DNA of 12,158 bases from Rhodospirillaceae bacterium. Its GTDB lineage: Bacteria; Pseudomonadota; Alphaproteobacteria; UBA7985. Below are positions 1 to 7,439 of this stretch, one piece after another (the stretch's first letter is position 1; the number at the start of each line of letters is the position of its first letter). The notes under the pieces were generated by a model that worked only from the letters and a program-made list of their open reading frames with translations, did no database searches and was not told the DNA's origin. The stretch is from assembly GCA_002700865.1 (NCBI GenBank), contig PAFB01000024.1:1-12158 (forward strand). The letters run 5' to 3'. The translations under genes and the position numbers were made by a program.

Positions 1-195
1 GGTTTTTCCCACGCCCCGCACCCCGGCGAGCAAAAAGGCATGGGCGAGCCGCCCGGTTTCAAAGGCATTGCGCAGGGTTCGCACCAGCGCGTCCTGACCA
101 ACCATGGTCGAGAAATCCCGCGGGCGATATTTCCGCGCTAAAACGACGTATTCGCCGTTTTCCGGGGCTTCTTTATCGGGAGGGAGCAGGTCCAT
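1..195 (-). CDS. dnaX: DNA polymerase III subunit gamma/tau, N-terminal part (truncated by window edge)
   Basis: This is the clamp-loader ATPase of the replicative DNA polymerase. Read on the minus strand from the ATG at 195, it gives 65 codons and then runs off the window. The protein shows the usual DnaX opening: VLARKYRPRDF at residues 18-28, then the VGQ motif at 32-34, then AHAFLLAGVRGVGKT at 51-65. The last residues are the start of the Walker A loop, so the window ends inside the nucleotide-binding site. About 17 residues precede the conserved ARKYRP block, a normal length for alphaproteobacteria. The rest of the AAA+ domain, the zinc-binding Cys cluster and the tau tail lie outside and cannot be judged. 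The SRP RNA gene lies 89 bp upstream on the same strand, a known alphaproteobacterial arrangement. No clear Shine-Dalgarno sequence precedes the ATG. Confidence 0.95.
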   Translation of the reverse strand, partial: MDLLPPDKEAPENGEYVVLARKYRPRDFSTMVGQDALVRTLRNAFETGRLAHAFLLAGVRGVGKT

Positions 196-284
196 TCGCC
201 ACTTTATCCACGTTCTCGCCGTGGCCACGCGATGCTCTGAAAGACATATTGCGCTACACAAGGCGGCAGAATGAGTATTCTAGG

Positions 285-374
285 GAAGATTGGAACGACC
301 CGCGCCGACCTCGTTGCGGCTGCTTCCTTCCGGACCTGACCGGGTTGGCGAGAGGCACGTCCGCCCCAACCTTC
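285..374 (-). ncRNA. ffs: Small signal recognition particle RNA (4.5S type)
   Basis: On the minus strand, positions 342-318 carry the nearly invariant SRP RNA core GGTCAGGTCCGGAAGGAAGC. Its GGAA tetraloop (331-328) is closed by CC/GG. This is the Ffh-binding hairpin. The outer ends pair as expected for a rod-like RNA: 374-366 (GAAGGTTGG) with 293-285 (CCAATCTTC), nine pairs including one G-U. Further in, GUGCC pairs with GGCGC and GAC with GUC. The ends given are those of this outer helix, so the true 5' and 3' ends may differ by a few bases. The length of about 90 nt fits the short bacterial form without an Alu domain. The product binds Ffh and targets membrane proteins to the inner membrane. 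The gene sits directly upstream of dnaX, as in many alphaproteobacteria. No clear terminator with a T-run follows it. Confidence 0.93.
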
Positions 375-378
375 ACTC

Positions 379-409
379 CATATATGGAACACAGCCGAGC
401 GGCTTGCAA
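379..409 (-). promoter_or_regulatory. Candidate promoter of the SRP RNA gene
   Basis: On the minus strand, TTGCAA at 409-404 resembles a -35 box and TATATG at 384-379 a -10 box, with a 19-base spacer. Shifting the -10 to CATATA (386-381) gives 17 bases. The -10 ends five bases before G374, the first base of the predicted outer helix of the SRP RNA, so box position and RNA end agree. The -10 lies in a perfect palindrome, CCATATATGG (378-387), so the same TATATGG also reads on the plus strand toward nudC. The -35 almost touches the nudC start codon. This rests on pattern and position only; the spacer is long and the -10 match is partial. Confidence 0.35.
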
Positions 410-417
410 GATTGCGC

Positions 418-1485
418 ATGAACTCAGACGACGAACAAAAGCAGATATCCCCCGCGCATTTGGATCGCGATGACCCTTCCCCCAGCGCTGCACCCCGCCG
501 GTCGCAGTTGGGCGATCAGACGCCGCGTGCTTTTGCCGATGCATCGCGCGACCTGTCCGGTTCCCGACTACCCTATACGTTTGAAGGGTTGGAACGAGAC
601 GGCCTGAACCGCAAGGATGACGCGGCGATTGCCGCCGCGCTGAACGATCCGGCGGCGGTGATCATGCCGGTTTGGCGGCGGCGCGTGCTGATGAGTGCGG
701 ATGGCGAAGCGCTGCTCAACTGGCCCAAAGACCGGCTTACTGACCGAGACACAGTGGTTTTTCTGGGCCTGAAAGACGGTACGCCTTTCTTCGCTGCCGA
801 TATCTCCAGCCAGCAAAACGACGACGGCGAGGCCCCGGAAGTTTCCGGGCCGAGCAAAGGCATGTTTATCGACCCTTGGATGACAGGCCCGAACCTTGAC
901 CCGTTTCGGGTTGGCGTTGGCGCCTATGGGCGGCATCTGCTGGCGTGGCACCGATCCCACCGGTATTGCGGGCGATGTGGCAGCGAGACGGACCTTGCCA
1001 AGGGTGGTTTGGAGCGGCGCTGTGTCAGTGAGCGTTGTGGCGAGTACTTGTTCCCGCGCATCAATCCGGCGACCATCATGCTGGTACAGGACCCCAGCGG
1101 TGAAAAATGCGTGATGGCCCGCAACCACAATTTCCCACCCACAATTCACTCTGTCCTCGCCGGCTATGTCGATGCTGGCGAGACGCTAGAACAAACGGTG
1201 GTGCGCGAAGTGGAGGAAGAAGTGGGCCTGTCGGTGAAAAAGGTTCGCTATGCCGCGTCCCAGCCCTGGGCCTTCAGCAGCTCTCTGATGATCGGTTTTT
1301 TCGCCTGGTCCGCCGATACGGACTTGACCGTTAACCTCGAAGAGCTGGAGCGGGCCGACTGGTACACGCGCGAAGAAATCAACGACTTGCGCGGCTCGCA
1401 GGATTTCCGACTGCCGCGCAAAGACTCAATTGCCCGTTTCCTGATCGAGACCTGGCTGACCTCGACCCCGGAGAGGTTGTCTTGA
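418..1485 (+). CDS. nudC: NADH pyrophosphatase / NAD-cap hydrolase of the Nudix family, NudC
   Basis: NudC cuts NADH to NMNH and AMP, and in characterised members removes NAD caps from RNA. The 355-residue protein has the three expected parts: an N-terminal NudC domain, a four-Cys zinc ribbon (C184, C187, C202, C207), and a C-terminal Nudix domain. The Nudix box lies at 249-271, with G249, E255 and REVEEEVG matching GX5EX7REUXEEXGU. It is followed by SQPWAF at 281-286, the NADH-specific SQPW motif of NudC. About 45 polar, Pro- and Asp-rich residues precede the conserved N-terminal domain, making it longer than E. coli NudC (about 257 residues). ATG 418 is chosen; an in-frame TTG at 412 is possible. 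Neither start has a good Shine-Dalgarno sequence. It diverges from ffs and converges on pheA with 24 bp between stop codons. It appears to be a single-gene unit. Confidence 0.93.
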   Translation: MNSDDEQKQISPAHLDRDDPSPSAAPRRSQLGDQTPRAFADASRDLSGSRLPYTFEGLERDGLNRKDDAAIAAALNDPAAVIMPVWRRRVLMSADGEALLNWPKDRLTDRDTVVFLGLKDGTPFFAADISSQQNDDGEAPEVSGPSKGMFIDPWMTGPNLDPFRVGVGAYGRHLLAWHRSHRYCGRCGSETDLAKGGLERRCVSERCGEYLFPRINPATIMLVQDPSGEKCVMARNHNFPPTIHSVLAGYVDAGETLEQTVVREVEEEVGLSVKKVRYAASQPWAFSSSLMIGFFAWSADTDLTVNLEELERADWYTREEINDLRGSQDFRLPRKDSIARFLIETWLTSTPERLS

Positions 1486-1509
1486 GACCCGCTGCCGAGG
1501 ACCTCAACG

Positions 1510-2346
1510 TCAGCCGCCGCGAAAGCTACTGGCCGGGTAAGACCCTAGAATCAGCACGTTTTCACTGAAATACTGCAAGTCCTGCAGCGCAATCGCGACT
1601 TCGGGGTCCGATGCCGCGCCATCGATATCGGCATAGAATTGTGCCACGGCAAAGCTGGCATCTGCGATGTAGCTTTCCAGTTTCGTGATGTTGACCCCGT
1701 TGACCGCAAAGCCGGTCAGTGCCTTGTACAGGGCGGCAGGTACAGAGCGGGTTTTGAACACCAGCGATGTAATCATCCGCGCTTCCTGTCCGATTGCCTG
1801 ATAGGGCTCGGGGGCGAGAACCACAAATCGAGTGGTGTTATCGTCCTTGTCGCTGACATCAGATTCGAGGATGTCCAGACCGTAAAGCTCAGCGGCCAGG
1901 CGCGGGGCGAGGGCGACTTGGGTCGGGTCGGCGGCTTCAGCCACAATTTTCGCAGCACCCGCGGTATCGTGCACAGTCACCGATTCGTAGCCATATCGCC
2001 GAATCACCCCTCGACACTGCCCGTGAGCGTGAACATGGCTGAGGACCCGGCTGGCATCTTCGGCGCGGGTGCCCGGCAACCCCATCAACTGGAAGCGAAT
2101 GGGCAGAAAATGTTCGCCGACCATATGCAGCCCGCTCTTGGGCAACAGGTGATGGACATCGGCCACGCGACCGTTGGAGGAGTTGTCGATGGGAATCACC
2201 GCAGCGTCTGCCAAACCGTTGGGAACAGCAGAAAAAGCCTCTTCAAAGGTCCGACACGGCACTGTTTCGACCGTCCTGTCGCCGTAGAACTGCAAAACAG
2301 CTGTGTGTGAGTTCGAACCCAATTCCCCCTGAAATGCGACCTTCAT
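1510..2346 (-). CDS. pheA: Prephenate dehydratase, monofunctional, with ACT domain
   Basis: It converts prephenate to phenylpyruvate in phenylalanine synthesis, in the cytoplasm. The 278-residue protein starts straight into the catalytic domain (KVAFQGELGSNSH) and has no chorismate mutase domain, unlike E. coli PheA. Landmarks are PIDNSSNGRVADVHHLL (about 52-68), HVHAHGQC (about 104-111) and the catalytic Thr in NTTRF (T172 is followed by R173 and F174). The ACT domain covers roughly residue 190 to the end and includes TKLESY (221-226). ACT domains in this family bind phenylalanine for feedback inhibition. Start choice: ATG 2346 has a purine-rich GGGATGGA just upstream. An ATG at 2355 adds three residues (MEY) but lacks a usable ribosome binding site. 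The gene is divergent from cycM, with about 190 bp between starts in which I see no confident promoter or operator. Confidence 0.94.
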   Translation of the reverse strand: MKVAFQGELGSNSHTAVLQFYGDRTVETVPCRTFEEAFSAVPNGLADAAVIPIDNSSNGRVADVHHLLPKSGLHMVGEHFLPIRFQLMGLPGTRAEDASRVLSHVHAHGQCRGVIRRYGYESVTVHDTAGAAKIVAEAADPTQVALAPRLAAELYGLDILESDVSDKDDNTTRFVVLAPEPYQAIGQEARMITSLVFKTRSVPAALYKALTGFAVNGVNITKLESYIADASFAVAQFYADIDGAASDPEVAIALQDLQYFSENVLILGSYPASSFRGG

Positions 2347-2535
2347 GTATTCCATCCCAATGATTTAAGGCTTCGCTTGCATTAACCGTGACCCTGTACC
2401 GGCGTTCCTGGACCCCGATTGAAGTGTCGCAGCCCTTGCGTTTTGCTGCCCCTTGGGCCATCCAACACAGCGTATTCCAGTCTCCTATCCTCCTTTGGGG
2501 TATTGGAGCCAAATAGTCCACTGCAGGTCTCGCTG

Positions 2536-3123
2536 ATGAGCAATTCCTTTCTGATCTTCGCTTCTGTCCTCTTCGCAGCCTTTTTGGGTCTGTCGTTCAT
2601 TCAGATCACCAAAATCTACGACCCGGAACACCACGGCGACCACCATGGCAAAGTTGTCTATGGCTTCCCGGTTCCAGAGTTCGTTACCGCTGGCGCAGAA
2701 GAAGAATTCGTCACACCAATCGCCATTCGTCTGGCCAGCGCCAACCCGGCTCTGGGTCCTAAGAATGCCGCGAAGTGCACGACCTGCCACGCTTTCGAGC
2801 AGGGCGGCGCGGCGAAGCTCGGTCCGGCGCTGTGGGGCATTGTTGGCCGCGACATCGCAGCGGATGACGGCTTTGCCTATTCCGGCGCCCTGATGGGCAT
2901 CGACGGCGTTTGGGATGCAGAAGCGCTGGACGGCTTTCTGCTGAAGCCAAAGGCGTGGGCGCCCGGCACCAAAATGGGTTTCGCCGGTCTCAGCGACGAA
3001 GCCGACCGGGCGAACCTGATCGCTTGGATGTTCCAGCAGGCCGACGCGCCACTGGCACTGCCAGAGCCGTCCGCCGAAGATTTGGCAGCGATTGAGGCTC
3101 ACGAAGCATCCGGAGAGCACTAA
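2536..3123 (+). CDS. cycM: Membrane-anchored cytochrome c (CycM / c552 type)
   Basis: This is a 195-residue class I c-type cytochrome. Residues 3-23 form one hydrophobic segment with no clear signal peptidase site, so it is probably an uncleaved anchor with the heme domain in the periplasm. A His-rich linker (HHGDHHG, 32-38) follows. The heme-attachment site is C81-T-T-C84-H85, and the likely sixth ligand is M147 in PGTKMGF. Family knowledge: CycM-type cytochromes carry electrons from the bc1 complex to the aa3 oxidase in Paracoccus and rhizobia. The same role is likely here but is inferred. ATG 2536 is chosen because the anchor begins at once after it. The frame stays open upstream to 2419, but that part looks non-coding. 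The ribosome binding site is weak (AGG at 2525-2527). A strong terminator follows, so it is probably transcribed alone. It is divergent from pheA. Confidence 0.9.
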   Translation: MSNSFLIFASVLFAAFLGLSFIQITKIYDPEHHGDHHGKVVYGFPVPEFVTAGAEEEFVTPIAIRLASANPALGPKNAAKCTTCHAFEQGGAAKLGPALWGIVGRDIAADDGFAYSGALMGIDGVWDAEALDGFLLKPKAWAPGTKMGFAGLSDEADRANLIAWMFQQADAPLALPEPSAEDLAAIEAHEASGEH

Positions 3124-3166
3124 AAGCGCCCTCGGCAACACGCCAACTTCTGTTCAGAATCACGAG

Positions 3167-3200
3167 AGGCCACGGGTCATATGACCGCGTGGCCTTTTTT
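3167..3200 (+). terminator. Intrinsic terminator after cycM
   Basis: The arm AGGCCACG (3167-3174) pairs with CGTGGCCT (3188-3195). Inside it, GGTCAT (3175-3180) pairs with ATGACC (3181-3186), leaving one bulged G at 3187. The hairpin is followed directly by a run of T to 3200. It is oriented for plus-strand transcription and separates cycM from the yej operon. On the minus strand there is no T-run after the hairpin, so it looks one-directional. Confidence 0.9.
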
Positions 3201-3297
3201 GTCCCTCGATTTGCCCCATTTTCACGATTGCATGACATCCAGTCCCTCTGTACGCCAAAGCATCAGAGCAAAATCGAACTAAATCGGGGAGAAGATT

Positions 3298-5181
3298 GTG
3301 ACTTCTTTGTTCCAACGCAGCACCTTTGCCGTGGCCGCAGCGGCGCTGACCCTTGCCGGCATGGCGCGCGCTGATGATCACGCAGACGCACCCATCCAAT
3401 ACTTCATCAACAAATTTGACGGTGAGGCCAAATACCCGGCAGACCTCGAATTCTATCCCTACCTCAACCCCGAAGCACCGATTTACGGCGAGTACATTTC
3501 CGGCGTGCGCGGTGGCTTCAACGATTTCAACACCCTCAATGGGCGCGGCGATGATGCTTCTGGCTTGGGCCTGCTCTCAGACAGCCTGCTGGGCGGCGTT
3601 GCCGATGAGCTGGACACGTCTTACGGCATTCTTGCTGAGACGATTCAGATGCCGAAAGACCGCAGTTGGGTGATTTACAAGCTGCGCGACGAAGCGCGCT
3701 GGGCCAACGGCACGCCGGTTACCGCTGACGACGTCAAATTCACCTTTGACTTCCAAATCGAAAAGGGCTGGCCGGGCTTCAAAGATGCTTACGCAATGTT
3801 GGGAAGCATCGAGGTTCTGGACGGTAATCGCGTGAAGTTCAGCTTCACCGCGGACAATACCGACCGCAACGCGCCGTTTACGATTGGCGGCGAGCCAATC
3901 ATCCCACGCTATTTCTGGGAAGACCGCGACCCACAGGAAATCTTCCTCGACACCTACCCCGAAGGCTCGGGTGAATACCGGATCAAGGAGCACAAGGACG
4001 AGGACTACATCGTTTATGAGCGGCGCGAGGACTACTGGGGCAACGACTTCCCATGGGCCAAGGGCTCAGCCAATTTCAAAACCATCCGCTACCGCTACTA
4101 CAACGACGTAACGACATTGCGGAACGCCATCAAAGTCGGTGAAATCGACATGCGGGCGGAAAACCAGATGAAGGCATGGGTGAACGACTACAAAGCCGAA
4201 GATATTCCAGCCATTGCTGAAGGTGTGTTGGTGAAGAAGGAATTCGACGACAACAACATCCAGAACACTCAGGCCATGTTCTTTAACCTGCAGCGCGAAA
4301 AGTTTCAGGACCGTCGGGTCCGCGAAGCCATCGGCCTGGCCTTTGATTTTGAATTCACCAACAAGCAGCTGTTCTACGGCCGCTACATCCGCCAGAACTC
4401 GCATCTTGAAAACTCACAGCTCGAAGCCACTGGCGTCGCCACAGGGCGTGAGCTGGAAATCCTGCAGGAACTCGACGCCAAGTATCCGGGTCAGTTGCCC
4501 GCTACGGTCTTTGGCGAGCAGTACAGCTATCCGGAAACTGACGCTTCGGGGAACAACCGGGACAACCTTCGTGCAGCGCTGAATCTGTTTGCCGAAGCGG
4601 GCTGGACGCTCGAAGACGGCAAGCTGGTCGACGCCAATGGCGAACAGTTTGCGCTGGAGATCATCGACAGCTCACCGGACTCCGAGCGCTACATTCTGCC
4701 ATGGGTGGAAAATCTGGAGCGCCTGGGCATCGCGGCTGAATTCCGCCTGCTTGATACCACGCAATGGATCGAGAAAATCCGCTCTCGTGACTTTGATATG
4801 ACCGACTATGTGTACCGTGCTTCTTATACGCCCGGCACGCAGATGCGCTATTACTGGTCCTCCGAGCTGGCAGCGACACCGGGCTCGATTGCCTTCCACG
4901 GCTACGAAAGCGAAGTGCTCGACGACCTCATTGCCCAGTTGACCAGTGCCGATAACCGCGAGGAACTCAATCAGGTTTCCAAGGCACTCGACCGCGTTCT
5001 GACCAGCGAACACCTTGTGGTGTTGGAGTGGTATTACAACAAGAGCCGGATGCTCTACTGGGACAAGTTCGGCACCATCGACCACAGCGATGACGAGGAC
5101 TTTCTGGGCGGTCCCACCACGGGTTGGTGGATCGATGAGGCCCTCGATATCACCCTCGATGAGCGCCGCGATGCGCTCTGA
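3298..5181 (+). CDS. yejA: Periplasmic peptide-binding protein of a Yej-type ABC importer
   Basis: This is a family 5 extracellular solute-binding protein of 627 residues, close to the usual YejA length. It begins with a Sec signal peptide: a basic start, a hydrophobic stretch at about 10-22, and a likely cleavage after ARA at residue 25. YejA-like landmarks follow: YPYLNPEAPIYG (53-64), then GGFNDFNTLNG (72-82), then the family 5 signature ARWANGTPVTADDVKFTFD (133-151). It should capture peptides in the periplasm and deliver them to YejB/YejE. In E. coli this system imports microcin C; in Brucella and Sinorhizobium it is linked to antimicrobial or plant peptides. The substrate here is unknown. 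The start is GTG 3298, supported by GGGGAG at 3286-3291 six bases upstream. It is first in the operon; the 33-bp gap to yejB is wider than the later junctions. Confidence 0.93.
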   Translation: MTSLFQRSTFAVAAAALTLAGMARADDHADAPIQYFINKFDGEAKYPADLEFYPYLNPEAPIYGEYISGVRGGFNDFNTLNGRGDDASGLGLLSDSLLGGVADELDTSYGILAETIQMPKDRSWVIYKLRDEARWANGTPVTADDVKFTFDFQIEKGWPGFKDAYAMLGSIEVLDGNRVKFSFTADNTDRNAPFTIGGEPIIPRYFWEDRDPQEIFLDTYPEGSGEYRIKEHKDEDYIVYERREDYWGNDFPWAKGSANFKTIRYRYYNDVTTLRNAIKVGEIDMRAENQMKAWVNDYKAEDIPAIAEGVLVKKEFDDNNIQNTQAMFFNLQREKFQDRRVREAIGLAFDFEFTNKQLFYGRYIRQNSHLENSQLEATGVATGRELEILQELDAKYPGQLPATVFGEQYSYPETDASGNNRDNLRAALNLFAEAGWTLEDGKLVDANGEQFALEIIDSSPDSERYILPWVENLERLGIAAEFRLLDTTQWIEKIRSRDFDMTDYVYRASYTPGTQMRYYWSSELAATPGSIAFHGYESEVLDDLIAQLTSADNREELNQVSKALDRVLTSEHLVVLEWYYNKSRMLYWDKFGTIDHSDDEDFLGGPTTGWWIDEALDITLDERRDAL

Positions 5182-5214
5182 TACCTGCTGAGGTTAAGGG
5201 TAAAGGTCTAGCCT

Positions 5215-6330
5215 ATGGTCGCTTACATCATTCGTCGCTTGTTGCTGATCCCGATCACGTTGACCGGGATCTTCATGACAAGTTTTGTCATCATCAACTT
5301 TGCCCCCGGCGGGCCACTGGAAGCGCTGATCGCAGAGCTGCAGGGGATTTCCACCGACTTGGGGGATCGGATGATTGGCTCTGACGGTGATGTTGGCGAG
5401 GCGACCAGCGAAGGCGGCGATGAAGCCCTCGCCAAGACCATGAACGATGTCGAAGGCTACACGGGTCGGGAAGGCCTCGACCCGGCGGCCTTTGAACGCT
5501 ACCGGGAAATGTTTGGTCTGGACCGCCCCTGGTACGTGCGCATGTTCGACTACTTCGTGAGCTTCCTGCGCTTTGATTTCAAAGAATCGTTGCGCTATGG
5601 CCGCCCGGTGGTGGAAATCATCGCCGAGCGTATTCCCGTGACCATGGGCCTGGGTCTGCTGGGCACAATTTTCACCTACCTGATCTGTATCCCCCTTGGT
5701 ATTGCCAAGGCGCGGCGCGACGGCAATCGGTTTGACTGGTTTACGACAACCGGTGTCGTGGGCATCGACAGCATTCCCAACTTTGTCCTCGCCATCGCGC
5801 TGATCGCCATTTTCGCCGTCAATCTGCAGTGGTTTCCGCTCGAAGGACTGGTGGGCGACAACTTCGCCGAGCTGCGATGGTGGGAGAAGATCCTCGACTA
5901 CCTCTGGCATATGACCTTGCCGGCGATTGTTGTGCTCGTGGGCGGGTATTCGGGGCTGATGATGCTGACCAAAAACAGCTTCATGGATCACCTCGGTCAG
6001 CAATACGTGACCACGGCGCGGGCCAAGGGTCTGACAGAGGCGCGGATCATGTACTTCCACGTCTTCCGAAACGCGATGATCCTCGTGCTGTCCGGTGTGC
6101 CGGGTCTGCTGGTCGGATTGCTGTTTACCGGGTCGGTGTTCATCGAGCGGATTTTCAATCTCAACGGTCTTGGCATGCTCGGTCTCGATGCCCTGTCGAA
6201 CCGTGATTATCCCATTCTCTACGCCAATATCTGGGTCAGCGGCCTGATTGGTCTGACCTTGGTATTGGTGACCGACATCACCTACACCCTGATCGATCCA
6301 CGCATCAATTTTGAAGGGCGCAAGGTATGA
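5215..6330 (+). CDS. yejB: ABC importer permease YejB
   Basis: This is an inner-membrane permease of the DppB/OppB type, 371 residues (E. coli YejB is about 364). The first membrane segment (about 8-29) ends in APGGP. A long hydrophilic loop of about 110 residues follows, with a Gly- and acid-rich part at 45-85 and then REGLDP, as in YejB. The remaining membrane segments lie at roughly 141-163, 180-202, 235-252, 286-310 and 338-355. The coupling loop for the ATPase is about 266-288 (TTARAKGL to HVFRNAM). The end, SDITYTLVDPR in E. coli, is TDITYTLIDPRINFEGR here, a recognisable family ending. It pairs with YejE to form the channel. ATG 5215 has AAAGG (5203-5207) seven bases upstream. Its stop overlaps the yejE start in ATGA (6327-6330), suggesting translational coupling. 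Confidence 0.94.
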   Translation: MVAYIIRRLLLIPITLTGIFMTSFVIINFAPGGPLEALIAELQGISTDLGDRMIGSDGDVGEATSEGGDEALAKTMNDVEGYTGREGLDPAAFERYREMFGLDRPWYVRMFDYFVSFLRFDFKESLRYGRPVVEIIAERIPVTMGLGLLGTIFTYLICIPLGIAKARRDGNRFDWFTTTGVVGIDSIPNFVLAIALIAIFAVNLQWFPLEGLVGDNFAELRWWEKILDYLWHMTLPAIVVLVGGYSGLMMLTKNSFMDHLGQQYVTTARAKGLTEARIMYFHVFRNAMILVLSGVPGLLVGLLFTGSVFIERIFNLNGLGMLGLDALSNRDYPILYANIWVSGLIGLTLVLVTDITYTLIDPRINFEGRKV

Positions 6331-7439
6331 GGCTCAAGCCCTACAAGATACTTGGCCTGATCCCGGCCACCGAAATCGGCTACCGCCGCTGGCTCCGCTT
6401 TCTGGCTGACCGCCGCGCGCTGTTTTCGCTGATTTTCGTGACGCTGATCTTCGTCACCAGCCTGCTCTCGAACGTGCTGGCGAACGACCGTCCGATTTTC
6501 GTGAGCTACAAAGGCAACGCCTACTTTCCGTTTCTCGTTGAATACCCCGAAAGCGAGTTCAACGGTTTTGCCGGGCCAACCAACTATTACGACCCCTTCA
6601 TCGCCGAGGAAATCAACGACAACGGCTTCATGGTTTGGCCGGTTGTGCCCTATCACTATCGCCGGGTTGTTAAAGATGCAGGCTCGGAATTCCCTTCACC
6701 GCCCGACCGGAACCACTGGCTTGGCACCGATGACAAGGGGCGCGATGTGGTGGCGCGGCTGATCTATGGCATACGGATCAGCTTCCTGTTCGGCTTCATG
6801 TATGTGGCCATCACCGCCTCGATCGGGCTGAGCGTCGGGGCCATGTCGGGCTATTTCGGGGGGTGGCTTGACCTGATTCTGCAGCGCGTGCTTGAGATTT
6901 ACGGATCGCTGCCGACCCTGTTCATCATCATTGCCATCATCGGTGTTTTGCAGCCGAACTTCTGGCTGTTGCTGTTTCTGTTATCGCTGTTCGGGTGGAC
7001 AGGATTTGTTGGCACCATCCGCACGGAGTTCCTCAAGGCGCGAAACTATCAGTACATCACCGCAGCGCGCGCTTTGGGGGTGAGCAACTTTACCGTCATG
7101 TGGCGGCATGTGTTCCCCAATGCCATGGTCGGGACCATCACCTTCCTGCCGTTTGCGCTAGCTGGCTCGATCACCGTGCTGTCCGGGCTGGACTTCATCG
7201 GCTTTGGCCTGCCGCCGGGTTCGCCATCGCTGGGCGAAATGACCCGGCAGGGGCTGGCCAACATCACCAAGTGGTGGCTGGTTTTCCCGATTTTCGCAGG
7301 TTTGGGCACCATCACCATGCTGATGGTGTTCATCGGCGAAGGCGTGCGAAACGCCATGGACCCTCGCAAGGCAATCTCAATCAAGATCCCGAAAAAGTAC
7401 GCCTCGACCCAACCCATGACCGAGGAGCAAGTCGCGTGA
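6327..7439 (+). CDS. yejE: ABC importer permease YejE
   Basis: This is the second inner-membrane permease, of the DppC/OppC type, 370 residues. It has a cytoplasmic N-terminus and a first membrane segment at about 32-52. The periplasmic loop carries NDRPIFVSYKGNAYFPFL (53-70) and WLGTDDKGRDV (131-141), both typical of YejE. Further membrane segments follow from about 150. The ATPase-coupling loop is about 244-266 (ITAARALGV to HVFPNAM), and the conserved LDFIGFGLPPGSPSLGE block is at 288-304. About 25 polar residues follow the last conserved block, making it slightly longer than E. coli YejE (about 341). The ATG overlaps the yejB stop, and the TGA overlaps the yejF start in GTGA (7436-7439). 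Both overlaps support one co-translated transporter unit. Confidence 0.94.
   Translation: MRLKPYKILGLIPATEIGYRRWLRFLADRRALFSLIFVTLIFVTSLLSNVLANDRPIFVSYKGNAYFPFLVEYPESEFNGFAGPTNYYDPFIAEEINDNGFMVWPVVPYHYRRVVKDAGSEFPSPPDRNHWLGTDDKGRDVVARLIYGIRISFLFGFMYVAITASIGLSVGAMSGYFGGWLDLILQRVLEIYGSLPTLFIIIAIIGVLQPNFWLLLFLLSLFGWTGFVGTIRTEFLKARNYQYITAARALGVSNFTVMWRHVFPNAMVGTITFLPFALAGSITVLSGLDFIGFGLPPGSPSLGEMTRQGLANITKWWLVFPIFAGLGTITMLMVFIGEGVRNAMDPRKAISIKIPKKYASTQPMTEEQVA

Noticed and set aside
268..281. Inverted repeat AGAAT/ATTCT downstream of the SRP RNA gene
   Set aside because: The stem is only five AT-rich pairs and no T-run follows on the minus strand, so it is not a credible terminator.
1639..2310. 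Open frame of 223 codons antisense to pheA
   Set aside because: pheA is complete with all motifs on the other strand; this frame shows no domain and fits codon-bias shadowing.
2419..2535. 39 extra in-frame codons before the cycM start
   Set aside because: They would place a non-hydrophobic stretch before the membrane anchor and look like intergenic sequence; ATG 2536 gives a sensible anchor at once.
2485..3141. Open frame of 218 codons antisense to cycM
   Set aside because: The opposite strand has a heme-binding cytochrome with anchor and Met ligand; this frame has no recognisable feature.
3228..3256. Possible yejA promoter, TTGCAT and TACGCC with a 17-base spacer
   Set aside because: The -10 match is too poor to list. 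Some promoter must lie between the terminator at 3200 and the start at 3298, but I cannot point to it.
5350..5490. Acid- and Gly-rich stretch in YejB as a possible inserted domain
   Set aside because: E. coli YejB has a similar Gly-rich loop before the GLDP motif, so this is normal for the family.
5194..6060. Open frame of 288 codons antisense to yejB
   Set aside because: The protein is rich in His, Gln and Arg with no known motif, and the other strand encodes an unmistakable YejB. It is a shadow of codon bias.
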